This document shows, one piece after another, positions 11,645 to 23,057 of a DNA stretch of 64,000 nucleotides (position 1 is its first letter; each line of letters starts with the position of its first letter). Both the position numbers and the translations under genes were made by a program. Under the pieces are notes generated by a model. The model made no database searches, was not told where the DNA came from, and worked only from the letters and a program-made list of their open reading frames with translations. Source of the DNA: Serendipita indica DSM 11827 (Eukaryota; Basidiomycota; Agaricomycetes; Sebacinales; Serendipitaceae); assembly GCA_910890315.1 (NCBI GenBank), contig CAJVGD010000005.1, positions 310,001 to 374,000 of the forward strand, written 5' to 3'.

Positions 11645-12141
11645 GCATCTTCGCCCATCTTTACCTAGCCTAGTTAGATCAATCTCCCATAATTACGGCA
11701 TTATCCGTTCATTCGTTTACAATGCCACTCTTGTTCTCTTAACCAACTACGATACACCTTTTTGTCCCTCAGAGCCTCACCCGAATGACCGCTGAGACCC
11801 GGCTCCAAGTCAAAATTATATGACCTTGGCTTGAACATTTCTTTCTCGCAATCATCAACTTTCGATAATCTAGAGAAAAGCATCGCACCCGACTTCCATA
11901 CGTATGCCCTCAAATGAAGGATATCTGTTCCATTTGGGCACTACACTCGTCAATTGACTTGGCACTTTCCCACACATATTTGCGGGACAAGGCCAATATT
12001 GACTGCTGACTGCCATGGACGCCTTTACAAACACGGACTTAGCGGTCCTACTTGCCGGTATTCTTTGCAAGGGTCGGTTGGCGACAAACAGCACAATTTA
12101 GACCCGACCACGACTACAACTGCCTGGAAACTTGACTGATA
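11645..12141. other. intergenic region upstream of family A gene 2
   Basis: About 500 bp with no gene seen. The part just before the ATG at 12142 holds the 14 bp block (12101-12114) shared with the leader of family A gene 1. No clear TATA box comparable with the one at 4880 is present. Confidence 0.6.
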
Positions 12142-14077
12142 ATGAGCCACTGGAGGCTCGGACTCCTCACTCTGGTGCTCCTTTTGTCTGCAATGAGCAT
12201 CCGAGCCACCAATGCATGGCTTCCCCTAGCAATAAATCGTGACGGATTCGTGTTCTACGATGAAAAGTGGGCAAACAAAACATATTATGTGTCAACAAAC
12301 TCGAAAGGTGCTGAGCTCCTGATCGCCTACAACGGCAAGTTTTTCGATATATGTTGTAGGCCAAATCAATGACGAACACAGGTTATTCGATGAAAATGCA
12401 TTACTCCTACCTCCTCCCTATCGCTCCGACAATGGACATATATCTAGACGGACGGATATTCACCCCCTCATATACACAAGTCCCACCGTTATCAAAGGGT
12501 GGTGTAGCTATTGTGGCCACAAATGTGGACGCGACTATCTCTGGCACTCCCGGAGACCATCAGTTTTTATTGCGGACGACTTCATCCGCGCTCTTGCTGG
12601 TCAATAGCTTTGAGTAAGACTGGTGCCACCCTCTGTGCGCTCTCTAACTCACTATAGCATGCTTTTTAATACGACCACCATTCGATCGACTACTTTTGGG
12701 CTCAACGCTCTGAATGTACCCCAAGAGGCGTGGTACATTGACAACACGGGTGACGCTGTCGATTATTCTCCGGACGATTGGGAACATGAAGCAAATTTCA
12801 TGTTTGCGAACAACAAGACAATATCGAGAACGAGCAAATTAGGCGCTTGGGTCGAACTTTCGGTTTTGCCACACGGTAACCCAACCACCTGGTAATACTG
12901 ATACTTATCACCACTCGATGGCTCTAATTATCTTGCAGGATATACGGTGCGCTTACCCAAGAATCTTCCTGGGCTAAAGCGCAAGTCTTCAAAGTCAGAG
13001 ATGGTGAGCGGGTCTTGGGCAAGGAAGCCATCGTGCGCGTCGGTGGTGACGAGTTTAATCAAAAGCTCGATATCCCACTATACCAAGTTCCCTTATATTA
13101 CACCGGGCAAATTGACTCAACCCAAGGCTACATCTTCCGCCTTACGCTTCTCAATGGAACCATGACCTTTGATTTTGCAAGGTGCGGGTCCTTGATCCTT
13201 AATTGCCTCAACTTGATTTTTTTATGGCCACAGATCTGAATCACAGTTCTACCATCCAGATATATATCTGCAACTGACAAGACCGACAGAGCGAAGTTCT
13301 CAACTCAAATCGACGCTTCTCGCAGCTCTCATTCCAACACTCTTCGTGATTTTGGTCCTTACTTTATGCTACTGGGTACGAAATCGTTTATTCCCCAAGC
13401 GATACGAAATCAACGACGGCTCGGCCCAAAATTTTGCGCTTCGTAGACGGTTTGTTGGCACCTTTGCCCGTAACGGTAGTTCATCTGAGGCAACGCCCGT
13501 TCCTTTGGATGTCACAGTGCTGGACAGGCATGTGGAGCCGAATAATACAGCTGCCAACGCAATACAGACCGGAAATATTGCCGGAAACATCACCAAGTTA
13601 AGGATGAGGAACGAATTACAGCGTCATGATGGAAGCAGTAACTCGGTGGCTGCCCTTCTGCGCCATCACGGCCAACAGCGAGACCTCGTGGGGCAAATGG
13701 GCCATGAGAGAACACCTCATGACCTATCCTCGCGGAGTGAAGTGCAAGTTACAGATACTATCACAGAGTTGGATGGGTCCCTTCTCTTCGCTCCAACACA
13801 CGGCACGTCGTCATGTCCCCCTGACACAACCTATGCGGCATCTAGCTCTCCAAGTGACCCCTATTTATCAGAAACAGGGGTCTTTGCAAGTGAAACTGGC
13901 GAGGAGGAGCCGGAACCCCTACTGCTAACTCATGAAGACCTCGCGATAGTATTCCAGCGCGCGACAGAATTGCGTGATTTGCATGGTATAGAGAGGGCTG
14001 ATCCGGGTGATTCAGCACAAGGACAACAGTCAGCGCAACTGGAAGCCCTCGCACGTCAGCTGGCTGGCGTCTCATAA
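12142..14077 (+). CDS. family A single-pass surface protein 2
   Basis: Exons 12142-12334, 12382-12613, 12658-12891, 12939-13181 and 13234-14077 give 581 residues. The layout matches the 4966 paralogue: signal peptide (1-26), ectodomain with NRDGFVFYDEKWANKTYYV, DIYLDGR, GDHQFLLRTTSSALL, VGGDEFNQKLDIPLYQVPLYYTGQIDSTQGYIFRLTLLNGTMTFDFAR, a TM helix at about 328-349, and a disordered tail closing with LTHEDLAIVFQRATELRDLHG..LEALARQLAG. It is the closest relative of the 4966 copy; exons 3 and 4 are exactly the same length in both. Intron 1 starts with GC (GCAAGT) instead of GT, while the paralogue has GT at the same place, so the GC-AG call rests on homology as well as frame. The ligand is unknown. 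Confidence 0.86.
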
Positions 14078-14181
14078 GAGCTCTCGGCTGCATGCTTCTG
14101 TATCACCAGATGGAATTATATATATCCATTTATATTAATCTATTTATATAGATGCCGTTTCTTTTAATCTCCTTTGGTCCT

Positions 14182-15939
14182 TTAGATGACGCCACCCCAT
14201 AATTTTCCCAAGACAAGATATCGCGTCCATGTCATCAAGATGACTGCAAAGAGGATCATGGTACCAGCATACACGCCGACGTCTGTCCAATTTTGCGAAC
14301 TGTTCCGTATAGCGCCAGAGATGGGTGGACCCGCGAGTGCGCCAATGGCAGTGACGACAAAGAGCATCCCTGTACGCTCACCTACCGAATCGTGCGTGCC
14401 CATGGAGACGGCAGGTGAGCCAAAGAGTGCAACAAAGGCACCTGACGAGATGCCATAGAGGACGGTAATGGGAATGAGCGAGGACAAGGTGCGCGTTTGT
14501 GGCCAGGCTGTGTTTTTGTTTCCAGATATCGAGGAAAGATGTCAGCTGGGTGTTATGAGGGGAGAGAATCTTGCACGTACCATAGGTGAGGACTCCCGCC
14601 GCGATAGTCAGAGGTGTCATGACATTCAGTGGTCCGTTTTTGTCGGCTAGCACGCCTGTTAGCAGACGCCCGATGAGAGACGAGGCATTTGCAATAGCGA
14701 CTAGGTTGTACGCGCTGCTCTGCTTGATTATTTGTCGTTCAGTCGCATAGCTTGCGACATAGGTGAGCACTAGAAAGAGATGAGTTGACGATTAGAACAG
14801 CAAAGGCTGACATACTTGTGTATAGACCGAGAAAGGCGATTAGACTCGCGACGGAGTAGACGCTAAACGCTAGGTTTTTGAATTGCGAGACGTCAATTAG
14901 ACGGCCTCGGACATGTTTTCGTGGTGGAAGACGCGGGCGGAGGAGCTTGAGGGTTGAATAAGACGAGGGATCCATATCTGAAAAGGGAGGTGCTTACTAG
15001 ATTCGCAATGGAAGTGGTACCGAGAAGGATGAACCCGAGTATCCTCATCGTCCATTTGAATCTATGAAAATTGGTCAGTGAGAATGGGATGGACGGCACT
15101 GGAAACGTACCCTACAGAGGGCAGAAGCGCCTTGACGACGAGAGGAATGACGGTGCCACCAATGCTACTCCCGACAGCAATGAGTCCAAAGGCGAGTTGT
15201 CTACGGCGCTTGAACCAATGGCTGAGAACAGCAAGAAGAGGGGAAAACATTGTGCCGCAGGCGATGCCAGTGAGGATACCTTGGCAGACAAGGACCTGGG
15301 GAAACGTACGGCATTCGGCAACCATGAAAGTGGCGAGGAGAAAGACGAAGTTTGCAGACATGAAGGGAAGTCGAAAGTAGCCTCTGTCGAATAGACGGCC
15401 GACAACGAGGCCCGGAACAAAGATGAGCGAGTACTGAATAGAGCCGACCCATGCTCTGGAAAAAAGAATTAGCTACTTAGGGAAGTGTCGAAAGCTGGGA
15501 CGTACATTGTAGAGGGTGAGTGATCAGGAAACTTGACGGCTTCGTAATATGCTTGGAATGCCTATAGCTTAATTAGATGCAATTGTCGAGGTGATGGAGT
15601 GACTTACTCCCCACGAGTTGACATAGCCAAATGTCGAAATGGTGACACAAGCCCCCTAACAGACTGTCAATGAAACCAAAGCCGGGCAGCAACCAGGAGA
15701 CTACATACTCCAAGGCACACACTCCAAGCTCTCCAGCCACCGTCTGGAAACTCTAGTCCGTCCTGGCTGTCCGTCGGCAGCCCCTTTCGGTCTACCTCAT
15801 CGACAACGGCGACAGCAGGAGGAATTTGGTTTGCATTTTGATGTCCTTTTTCAATATCATTAATACTCTTTGGCCTGACGTCCTCTGGACCAAGGTGGGG
15901 GTCTACGAGTGTCGTCGCTGCACTCGTATTCTTGTCCAT
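14182..15939 (-). CDS. MFS transporter, monocarboxylate-porter type
   Basis: Eight exons on the minus strand (15709-15939, 15608-15655, 15506-15561, 15111-15455, 14998-15061, 14816-14945, 14581-14769, 14182-14507) close in frame to 462 residues. A hydrophilic N-terminus leads into FPDGGWRAWSVCLG, the typical opening of fungal monocarboxylate-transporter-like (MCH) proteins. About 12 hydrophobic segments follow, with SHWFKRRRQLAFG between TM4 and TM5, RPRLPPRK in the central loop, and GRLLTGVLADKNGP after TM8. These are family hallmarks of plasma-membrane or vacuolar MFS carriers; the substrate cannot be read from sequence. It is convergent with family A gene 2 (104 bp apart) and divergent from the gene at 16350. 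Confidence 0.88.
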
Positions 15940-16349
15940 AGGTGTGATAGACGAGGTTCAAGGTGTAGGATGGATAGTTTTAGCGGTTTGTCAGCCATCC
16001 ACAAGGTCGTCCAGGATGCCGAATGACTCTACTTGATGCCGCCGGGCCGACATTACCGACATCCAACTTGAACGCTGGCCATGTCCACGACTATTTATGA
16101 AAATAGTTGTAGAGTATCAACAATAATCCAAGAAATAGTCTGAGAAATGCCGCCGATCAAGGCTGCATAGCGTCCATGTGGCACTGCCCGGGGAGCGCCA
16201 CCCTTGCCAGTGCAGGAGATATGGATAGCTGTGTAGTTCTATGTCATGTCTATTCCACTATATAACTCTTTGCCCGTCCGTTCCCAGCGTCGCCGCCCCG
16301 TCAGCCCGTCCACCCACGCGCCGCTTGGCCCCGTTTTCCTTGGTTAGGC
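15940..16349. promoter_or_regulatory. divergent promoter region between MFS and TM-protein genes
   Basis: About 410 bp between two divergently transcribed genes. TATATAA at 16259-16265 on the plus strand sits about 90 bp before the candidate ATG at 16350. No clear TATA box is seen toward the transporter start at 15939. No other gene is seen. Confidence 0.5.
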
Positions 16350-18634
16350 ATGTCTTTGTGCGTATTTTCTACTACTAGCGAACTCAAAGTACAATAGCTG
16401 ATTCTAAAACGCATCCAGCAATCCAACCTTTGCATCTCTCCCAGCTTCAGTGACTCTCCTTGACGACTCGAATACAACTGCAATCTCCTATACTGCTCCA
16501 TTTGCTACTACATCTAATAACACTTGCCACGGCGGGACCTGCACCTCGTTTCAAGACGTCAATGGCGCCCTCCAATTCCGCTTCACTGGCACAAATGTCT
16601 GGGTGTTTGGAAAGACGGGAGGTCTTGTACGCGTCTTTGTCGATGATCAGTTTGTAAAGACGCTCGACGCGACCGCCGTCAACTATTCTTCGTTCCCCAA
16701 TGGTCAGTGTGACCCGCTCATTCTCGATATAAGTTGTATTCTAACCCCTCCAAGACCCGCTAGAACGGCCTGCGCTTTGGGTGTCTGACAGCCTGGGTGC
16801 AGGAGCTCACACGATCAAACTCGCTGGTGTACCAGGCAAAGACCTCAATCTCCTCATCGATTTTTTCGCGTACGTTCTGGATCCAGTCACTGTTCGTTTG
16901 TTCACCATCATTTACAGTCTAAACGGCACCGTAATTGCCCCCTCCAATTCCGCATACAATCCCACTCCTGCTGAAACTCGCAAACTCACTGGTATCATCG
17001 TCGGAACACTATTTGCATTTTTCGCTGTCGTCGGTCTCCTTGGCTTTCTCTGCTTCTTCATCTCTCGTCGACGCAAACAGAGAGCTCTAAATCACAACAA
17101 GCAACCCTCGGAGAAGGGACGAGTTTCCTCTGCGTATACCGCCGATTCTCAGAACACTACGACGACAAAGAGGAAAAGCAGATGGAGCTTTTTCAATCTC
17201 GGCTTGAGCAAGTTTCTTCAAAGAAAGCGAAACACATTCCCGTTGATCACCATTGTCCGCCAACGCGAACAGCCTTCTTCGCCTGCATATTACGATGCCG
17301 CGCATCCTTATTCGACTCCAAACTCGACGTTGAAGATGGGAGTACATGCACAGGATACTATTTATCCTGCTCAACAGCCTTATTCGATCGATCAGGCCCT
17401 TTTACAACCAGAAGCCATGTCACCACCTGCTACATCCACTACCTCTGGTGACGAGGACCCATTCCGCACGCATCGCTACGTCGTCTCTGGCCCACAAGTA
17501 CCCGCACCCGTGTCCTCACCAAGGGCTAATGGTGCATTTGTTGGAGGATTTAGTACGCAACCACGACCGAAAGCACCGTATGAACCGCCCGTCAGCGCCA
17601 GTTCTGGTTCGGTCTACTCGGTGCCAGCTTTTGGTGAACCCCCGGGTGCTTTACGGGCAGAGCAGAACCATCGGTATCCCCCTCTCAACGTCCAGGAGGA
17701 TGTGGTAAATATGCAAGGGCGAAGAGGGTCAGATGAGATGGACGAGGCGACGCCGTTGGTCGAAAAGCCCCCAGTGTATCCTCACTCTCAGTCGAGGGAT
17801 GACAGGGGGAGGACGTTGCCGGTAGTTTCAAGCGATGAGAAATCTGCTTCGGGTGCAGGCGCTATGAACCGCACGACCAGTGCAAGGAGGAGAGCGGTCG
17901 AGAGCGAAGAGGGAGGGTATGCGACGTATGGTGTCTCTTCATTCTCGCCTGCAACCCCAACGCCAGCGTACACTTCCTGGTCGCACGGTACATCAAGCCC
18001 CATGCCACTTACCGGCCGTACGACTTTTACACCTGCGCTTGCTCTGCCAGCGACAGTACCACATGACGAAACGAATAATCCAGGCTTGCGCACGCATCCA
18101 CAGTCCTCTAATGTTCAGTCAATCCCTGTTGTAGCCATTTCAGCACCCCTCGAGTCGTCAAAGACCGCCTACACAAAACACCTACCGTCGCAAGAGGACA
18201 CAACCAGACCACCGAGTTTCAACGCCATTCATCATGACATGCGCGATACACAAGAGATATCGAGTGTCGAGAGGCCTCGGATATCGTTTCCTCAACCACC
18301 TCCCCCACCTGGTCCGACTATGCAGTCATTCCGTGTTCCCTCTCCATCCTCTTCCCATTTACGAGAATTTCCAGTGTCTCCAGTCTCGCCGGCCCTCTCG
18401 ACGTCCTCTGGACATGTCGGCTCTGTGCGTGGTCCACGTCCCAGCCGCACGTCGACACTCGTCGTAAATGAGGACAAGGGCAATGTTTCCTCTGCAGTAC
18501 CGTCGCGTGGAAATCAGGAGAGTGGTCGCCAGGTGGTGGAAACTGCTCGAGGGAAGCACGGCGGAAGCCGAGGTAGAGGAGGAAGTGATCCAGAGTCACC
18601 ACTTGATCCGGCTGTCGTCTTTGTATGGCGGTAG
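16350..18634 (+). CDS. single-pass TM protein with carbohydrate-binding-like ectodomain
   Basis: Well-supported exons are about 16451-16702, 16755-16869 and 16918-18634; they join in frame. The first exon is uncertain. The only ATG after the TATA box is at 16350, and a 10 nt exon 16350-16359 with a GC donor would fit the phase, giving 697 residues. The ectodomain (LLDDSNTTAISYT .. LQFRFTGTNVWVFGKTGGLVRVFVDDQFVKTL .. LWVSDSLGAGAHTIKLAGV) has the FxGTxVWVFG and LxxGAHTIxL signatures of the small beta-sandwich ectodomains common in Agaricomycete membrane proteins. A TM helix lies at about 150-174 (IIVGTLFAFFAVVGLLGFLCFFI) and is followed by basic residues. The last 520 residues are a Pro/Ser/Arg-rich disordered tail. 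It is distinct in sequence from family A but has the same architecture. The ligand is unknown. Confidence 0.75.
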
Positions 18635-18935
18635 TTAGGATGGTGTCAAGTGGGTGCGTGTTCGTTCAGACTGGTCTGAACGGAGTAATGTATTGCTACT
18701 TATTAGCGTACCCTACGATAATCCTAGTTCGTTGTCGCCATGTCAATACCACCAATTTAGCCCTCTTCGTACGCCGATCAGCCAGCCATTGAGAACATTG
18801 AACTAGTCAAATTTCACTGAAATAGACCGAAAGGACTGTAAACCCGACCAGGCATTTCTCTTTATCTTTTTGTTTCGCAACCTGCTTTCCGCCACCACTT
18901 ACGTTCTCCTTGCATCTTCGTAATTATTAGCCACA
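18635..18935. other. intergenic region upstream of WSC gene 2
   Basis: About 300 bp with no gene seen. A pyrimidine-rich stretch (18855-18905) precedes the ATG at 18936, typical of fungal core promoters lacking a TATA box. An AACCCGACCAGG block at about 18841 resembles the leader block of the family A genes, but only over 8-9 bases. Confidence 0.5.
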
Positions 18936-20755
18936 ATGCAGGCTACTACCACTCTTTTACTTTATTGCTCTATCTTTATCTTCGTTCGAGCTTCCCCATC
19001 GACTGTGACAACTTACAACAAATGGGCAACTGTAGGATGCTTCGGAGACTCGATCAACGCCCGCGTCGTTCCAAATCAACGTTTCCCTCCCGGTGGCTCC
19101 ACGTCAATGACCGTCGAGCGTTGTTTGGACACTTGTCGCGCCGAAGGCTTCACCGTTGCTGGCCTCGAATGGGGTCAGGAGTGCTGGTGTGGTGGTGATA
19201 TTCCTTCAGATGAGGTTCAAGGCTGCGATATGGCGTGTAAGGGTATGTAGCATACGCTTTTGTGAGCCCCAGGCTGACAATGCTCACCCAGGCAATCCAA
19301 ACGAACTCTGTGGCGGTGGAAATGCGCTCAATGTCTACCGATATGGCGTTATTTCTACCTATAAAGATTGGACGTATGACAATTGCTTTGTCGACTCGCG
19401 GTGGCACCGCGTCTTACCGGACGAAATCTCCGTGGAAGGCCAGATGACAATCGAAAAGTGTCTTGACGGATGCGAAGCTGCAGGGTATCCTTATTCAGGG
19501 CTAGAATGGAGCCAGGAGTGCTTTTGCGGTCGCTCAGTGCCAACAGAAGTAGCTACAGATGGTCGCTGTGACATGAAGTGCCGAGGTCTGACTTTCATCC
19601 TCGCACTCGCTAAAGCTGACGTCCTCAGGAAATCCCGATGAGCTGTGTGGAGGCGGTAATGGGATTCAGGTTTACCACTACGAGCCTCTATCTTCCCCAC
19701 ACAATCTTCCGCCACAGTCCCCCGCCCCACAGGATGATTGTCCCCAATTCACAACGGTAACAACCACTTATACGACCACAACGGGCGTCGTTCAAACACC
19801 GCTCGCCACAAGACCGTTCACGACTGTGCTCGAACGGACTGATACGTACGGCGTCCCGGTTACTACTACCACCGCGTTTGTTGTAATCGCAGAGTATACC
19901 ACGACAATTATCAGCCCTGTAACGATCACTACAACCGCGGTGATTCCATACACGACTACAATCATCGTGATTGGAGACGTGACGCTCACGAGCACGCTTG
20001 AGACGGCTGTCTTCGGTAGCACTACCGTTGAAGTGCCTTTTATTGGATCTACGACTGAGCCAGTGACTTTGACAGATTCGACGACAGTGCCAATTCCACT
20101 GACTGGCTCTACGACGACGCTTTTCCCTATGACTGGAACGACAACTGTTTTGACACCTAGCACAGGGACTACAACGGTTCCTTTGACTGTTGGTCGGACG
20201 AGCTACACCCTCTCTATTTACACTGGGACGACGAGCTTCGTGGATCCATTAACGACAATCTATCAGCCTATCATCATCCTTACCACCCTTGCCAGAACAT
20301 TCACCACCACAACTGGTTCCCAATTACGGTTCACTACGAGCGTCCCTGTCCCTAGTCCCATCACTCTCACAGCCAGTGATATCCAGTTCTTCACCACGAC
20401 ATCCTCGGCCATTCAGACATTCCCAACCACGTCACTTGCCATCAATACGTTCCTGACCTCTTCGAGCAATATTGAAGCTCTCACCTCTACGTCGACTTAC
20501 TATGTACCCTTTACCTCGGAGACGACTGGTTTCATTCCAGTCGAGACATCTTCTGTCAATGTTGGAGACTATACCTCATCTACGACTGACTATGTTGTTC
20601 AACCCACCCCAACTACCGTTTTTACAACGTACACGACGACATCGGTCGGCTACACGACGTATACAACGACATCGTATGGAGAAGTCGTGACCAGAGTCAT
20701 CGCCACAGTTGCAGAGCCAGTCACAGTCACTACCACCTTTACAACACGAGTGTAA
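18936..20755 (+). CDS. family B secreted WSC-mucin protein 2 (two WSC domains)
   Basis: Exons 18936-19242, 19292-19585 and 19629-20755 give 575 residues. A signal peptide (MQATTTLLLYCSIFIFVRA) is followed by two WSC domains with conserved cysteines and CGGGN signatures. The rest is a Thr-rich region (VTTTYTTTT, STTVEVPFIGSTTEPVTL) and the shared C-terminal block (TASDIQFFTTTSSAIQ, TSTYYVPFTSETTGF, ending VTTTFTTRV). It has no long Ser repeat like the 7736 gene. WSC1 most resembles WSC1 of the 24912 gene, and WSC2 resembles WSC3 of that gene, so it looks like the same protein with two modules missing. Both introns are phase 1 and fall at WSC boundaries. It is predicted to be secreted; no TM or GPI signal is seen. 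Confidence 0.88.
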
Positions 20756-21351
20756 GACGATTAGATGGACCTCTCACGTTCGTGAAGATCAGGGCCAGTC
20801 AATAATCTATAGCGTACTCTCCTTTAATATGAGTACTCTTTAACTTTCATTCCTTGGGTCCGACAGTTGCTGTCTCCTGTAATTATTCAAGCGAAACGTG
20901 AGGTTGCACCATATCATGAATGCGGCCCTCCTCTTTCAAGGGCGAGCTCAGGCCGTAGGTAGCTATTGTCCCACGGTTCACATTCTCACGGGGTCTTTGA
21001 CGTGCATAGCTATCATCGAGTCATCTCAACTCTTGAAGTTTCATGTATTCAAGCCACATCCGAGAACAGTGGCAAACTCCCACGACAGACGCCGTCCTAA
21101 AGTCCGCTGTCAGCTGATTATATGCTCAATATGTATCGTTTCGGTATTTAGTGTGTCCCTTTCCGAGGTCGACCATCCTTTCCTTTCTTGACCCTCAACC
21201 CCCTCCGTCTCTCAATCCCTCTTTTCCTCACTCACAGAGGATTGGACAACAGATCACGCATTGTGTCCCGCAAACTCTTCGAGTCTCACTTCTCGCTCCT
21301 CAGAAAGGTCAATAGATCAAATCTAAACTTCGGCCAGCGATACCAACCAAG
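20756..21351. other. intergenic region and leader of the SH3 gene
   Basis: About 595 bp with no coding gene seen. The last 170 bp are strongly pyrimidine-rich (TTTCCTTTCTTGACCCTCAACC..). A CTCACTCACAG site near 21236 could end a 5'UTR intron, but no donor can be fixed. Confidence 0.45.
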
Positions 21352-22607
21352 ATGCCTTTCGCAAACCTTACTCAACGTGATAAGGATGCATTCTTTGCGC
21401 TATTGGACGAGTATGTCATCAGGTTATGCGTTGTTCGCAGCAATCAATAACCAACCGTCTTGCTCCAGATACTTTGAATCACGACCACATCTTTTCCAGA
21501 ACACAGTAAATGCAGGAGCCGCAACGTCGATGACGAACGGAACTGCCGTGGCAAAACCAGCACCAAGCGTGGTAAACACGCCGCCCAGAACACCTGCCCG
21601 AGCGCTGTCTACAAGCTCCAATACATCCCAACAAGCTACGTCGACACCTCCTATACCAAAGCCGCGATCTTCGGGACCTCCAGCTGTCCCGGCACGCACC
21701 GCAACGCCGCGTATTGTCGAGGTTCGTTCCTCCCTTTTACTTACCCAGATCATCATCCCATGTTCTCCTATGTTTGACAACAAAGGTCTAACTTTGTCGC
21801 CCTAGCCCGCACCTGAAGAGCACGAAGCGCGTGACAATGACAATGATTCGATAGATAGCGCACCGGTTTCGGTATCAAGTCGAATCGCCGCAGCGCAAGC
21901 CGCATTTGGAAACAGTCTGGGTCCTGGCAATGGACGTCCCCCGGTCCCTTCTCAACGTCGCTTCTCCTCAGCCTCCAATGCCAGCAATACCAGCCAAGCA
22001 AAAGCTGCTTCACCACCTCCTACGCAGACTCATTTTCATACTCCACCGACCACGACTTCATCCTCACCACCACCTCCGCCGGCACGCGCAAATTCTGGTG
22101 CAAATGCGCCTAGTACCCCAAATGGGAGTGCCAATGGCCTCGTGAGCTCACGAGGGATGGGCAGCATCGACACCTCGTCTGCAGGTGCCGCTGTTAGCAC
22201 TGTCTTCTCATTCAAGGGCATGGGTAAGAACGAGAAGAAACCGACGGGTGTTCATGTACAGCAAAAGAGTGCCTTTGAAAGGCCCAAGACCAAGGATACG
22301 TATGCACCCCCACCCTCCAGATCGACTCCAAAGGTAGAGGAACCGCCTGTGACAATGCAAGGGGACGACGACGGCGAGTACGCAAAAGGAGAATGGGTAG
22401 AGGCGCTCTACGATTTTGATAGCTCGGTTGGTCGATGGCCCTGCCGAAATGTCCTTGTGTGCTGAATGGTTTCAGGACGCGACGGATCTCCCATTCAAAG
22501 CCGGACAACAAGTCTTTGTGACTGAGCGCACGTCAAAGGACTGGTGGATGGCTCAATCAGGAGATAAGGAAGGTCTTATTCCGGCAGCTTATGTCAAGGT
22601 TCTCTGA
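21352..22607 (+). CDS. SH3-domain adaptor protein
   Basis: Exons 21352-21410, 21469-21721, 21806-22426 and 22476-22607 give 354 residues. The N-terminus (MPFANLTQRDKDAFFALLDEYFESRPHLFQ) is a short helical module. The middle is disordered and rich in Pro, Ser, Thr and Ala, with PxxP-type runs (PPRTPAR, PPIPKPRSSGPPAVPAR). The last 55 residues are an SH3 domain: ALYDF, DLPFKAGQQVFVTERTSKDWWMA, GLIPAAYVKVL. The last intron interrupts the SH3 domain right after ALYDFDSS. Fungal proteins of this form often act in actin patches and endocytosis, but that role is inference. The protein's own Pro-rich stretches might bind its SH3 or another. Confidence 0.85.
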
Positions 22608-23057
22608 GCCGGCCCTTGTCTGGTCACAATCAGTCAATCCCACATCACTCTTCTCGTCTCTCCACCGGTTATTTACTGTTTGTGTATGCATTTATAGACT
22701 AGTGTTAGCTGTCGTGTCGTTCCAGTAATATTTATGGTTTGCGTATACTATACATGGCCATCCAACGGTTCGAAGCTACATTCATGGAGCTGATGGGGGT
22801 GAGTTTGGAGCCCTGGTTATCATTGATTCACAAGAGCTATGGAAGATGGGTTCTAGTCATGAGTTGGCGCGAAGCGGAGCCAAATAAAGAGCCTCGATGA
22901 CTGCATCCAACCTTTTAGGTTGCCTAGATCATACATTGATCGGTATTTCCTCAGCCTGGCACACGGAAAAAGTTCGGGCAGACCAGCGGGCTCATACATA
23001 TATATTTACCCCGGATGATGGCTTCTTAGTGCGTCGCTTTCCTTACTCAGAACAACG
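22608..23057. promoter_or_regulatory. intergenic region with TATA box of family A gene 3
   Basis: About 450 bp without a gene. A TATATAT run at about 22999-23005 lies about 55 bp before the ATG at 23058 and is the probable core promoter. Confidence 0.5.
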
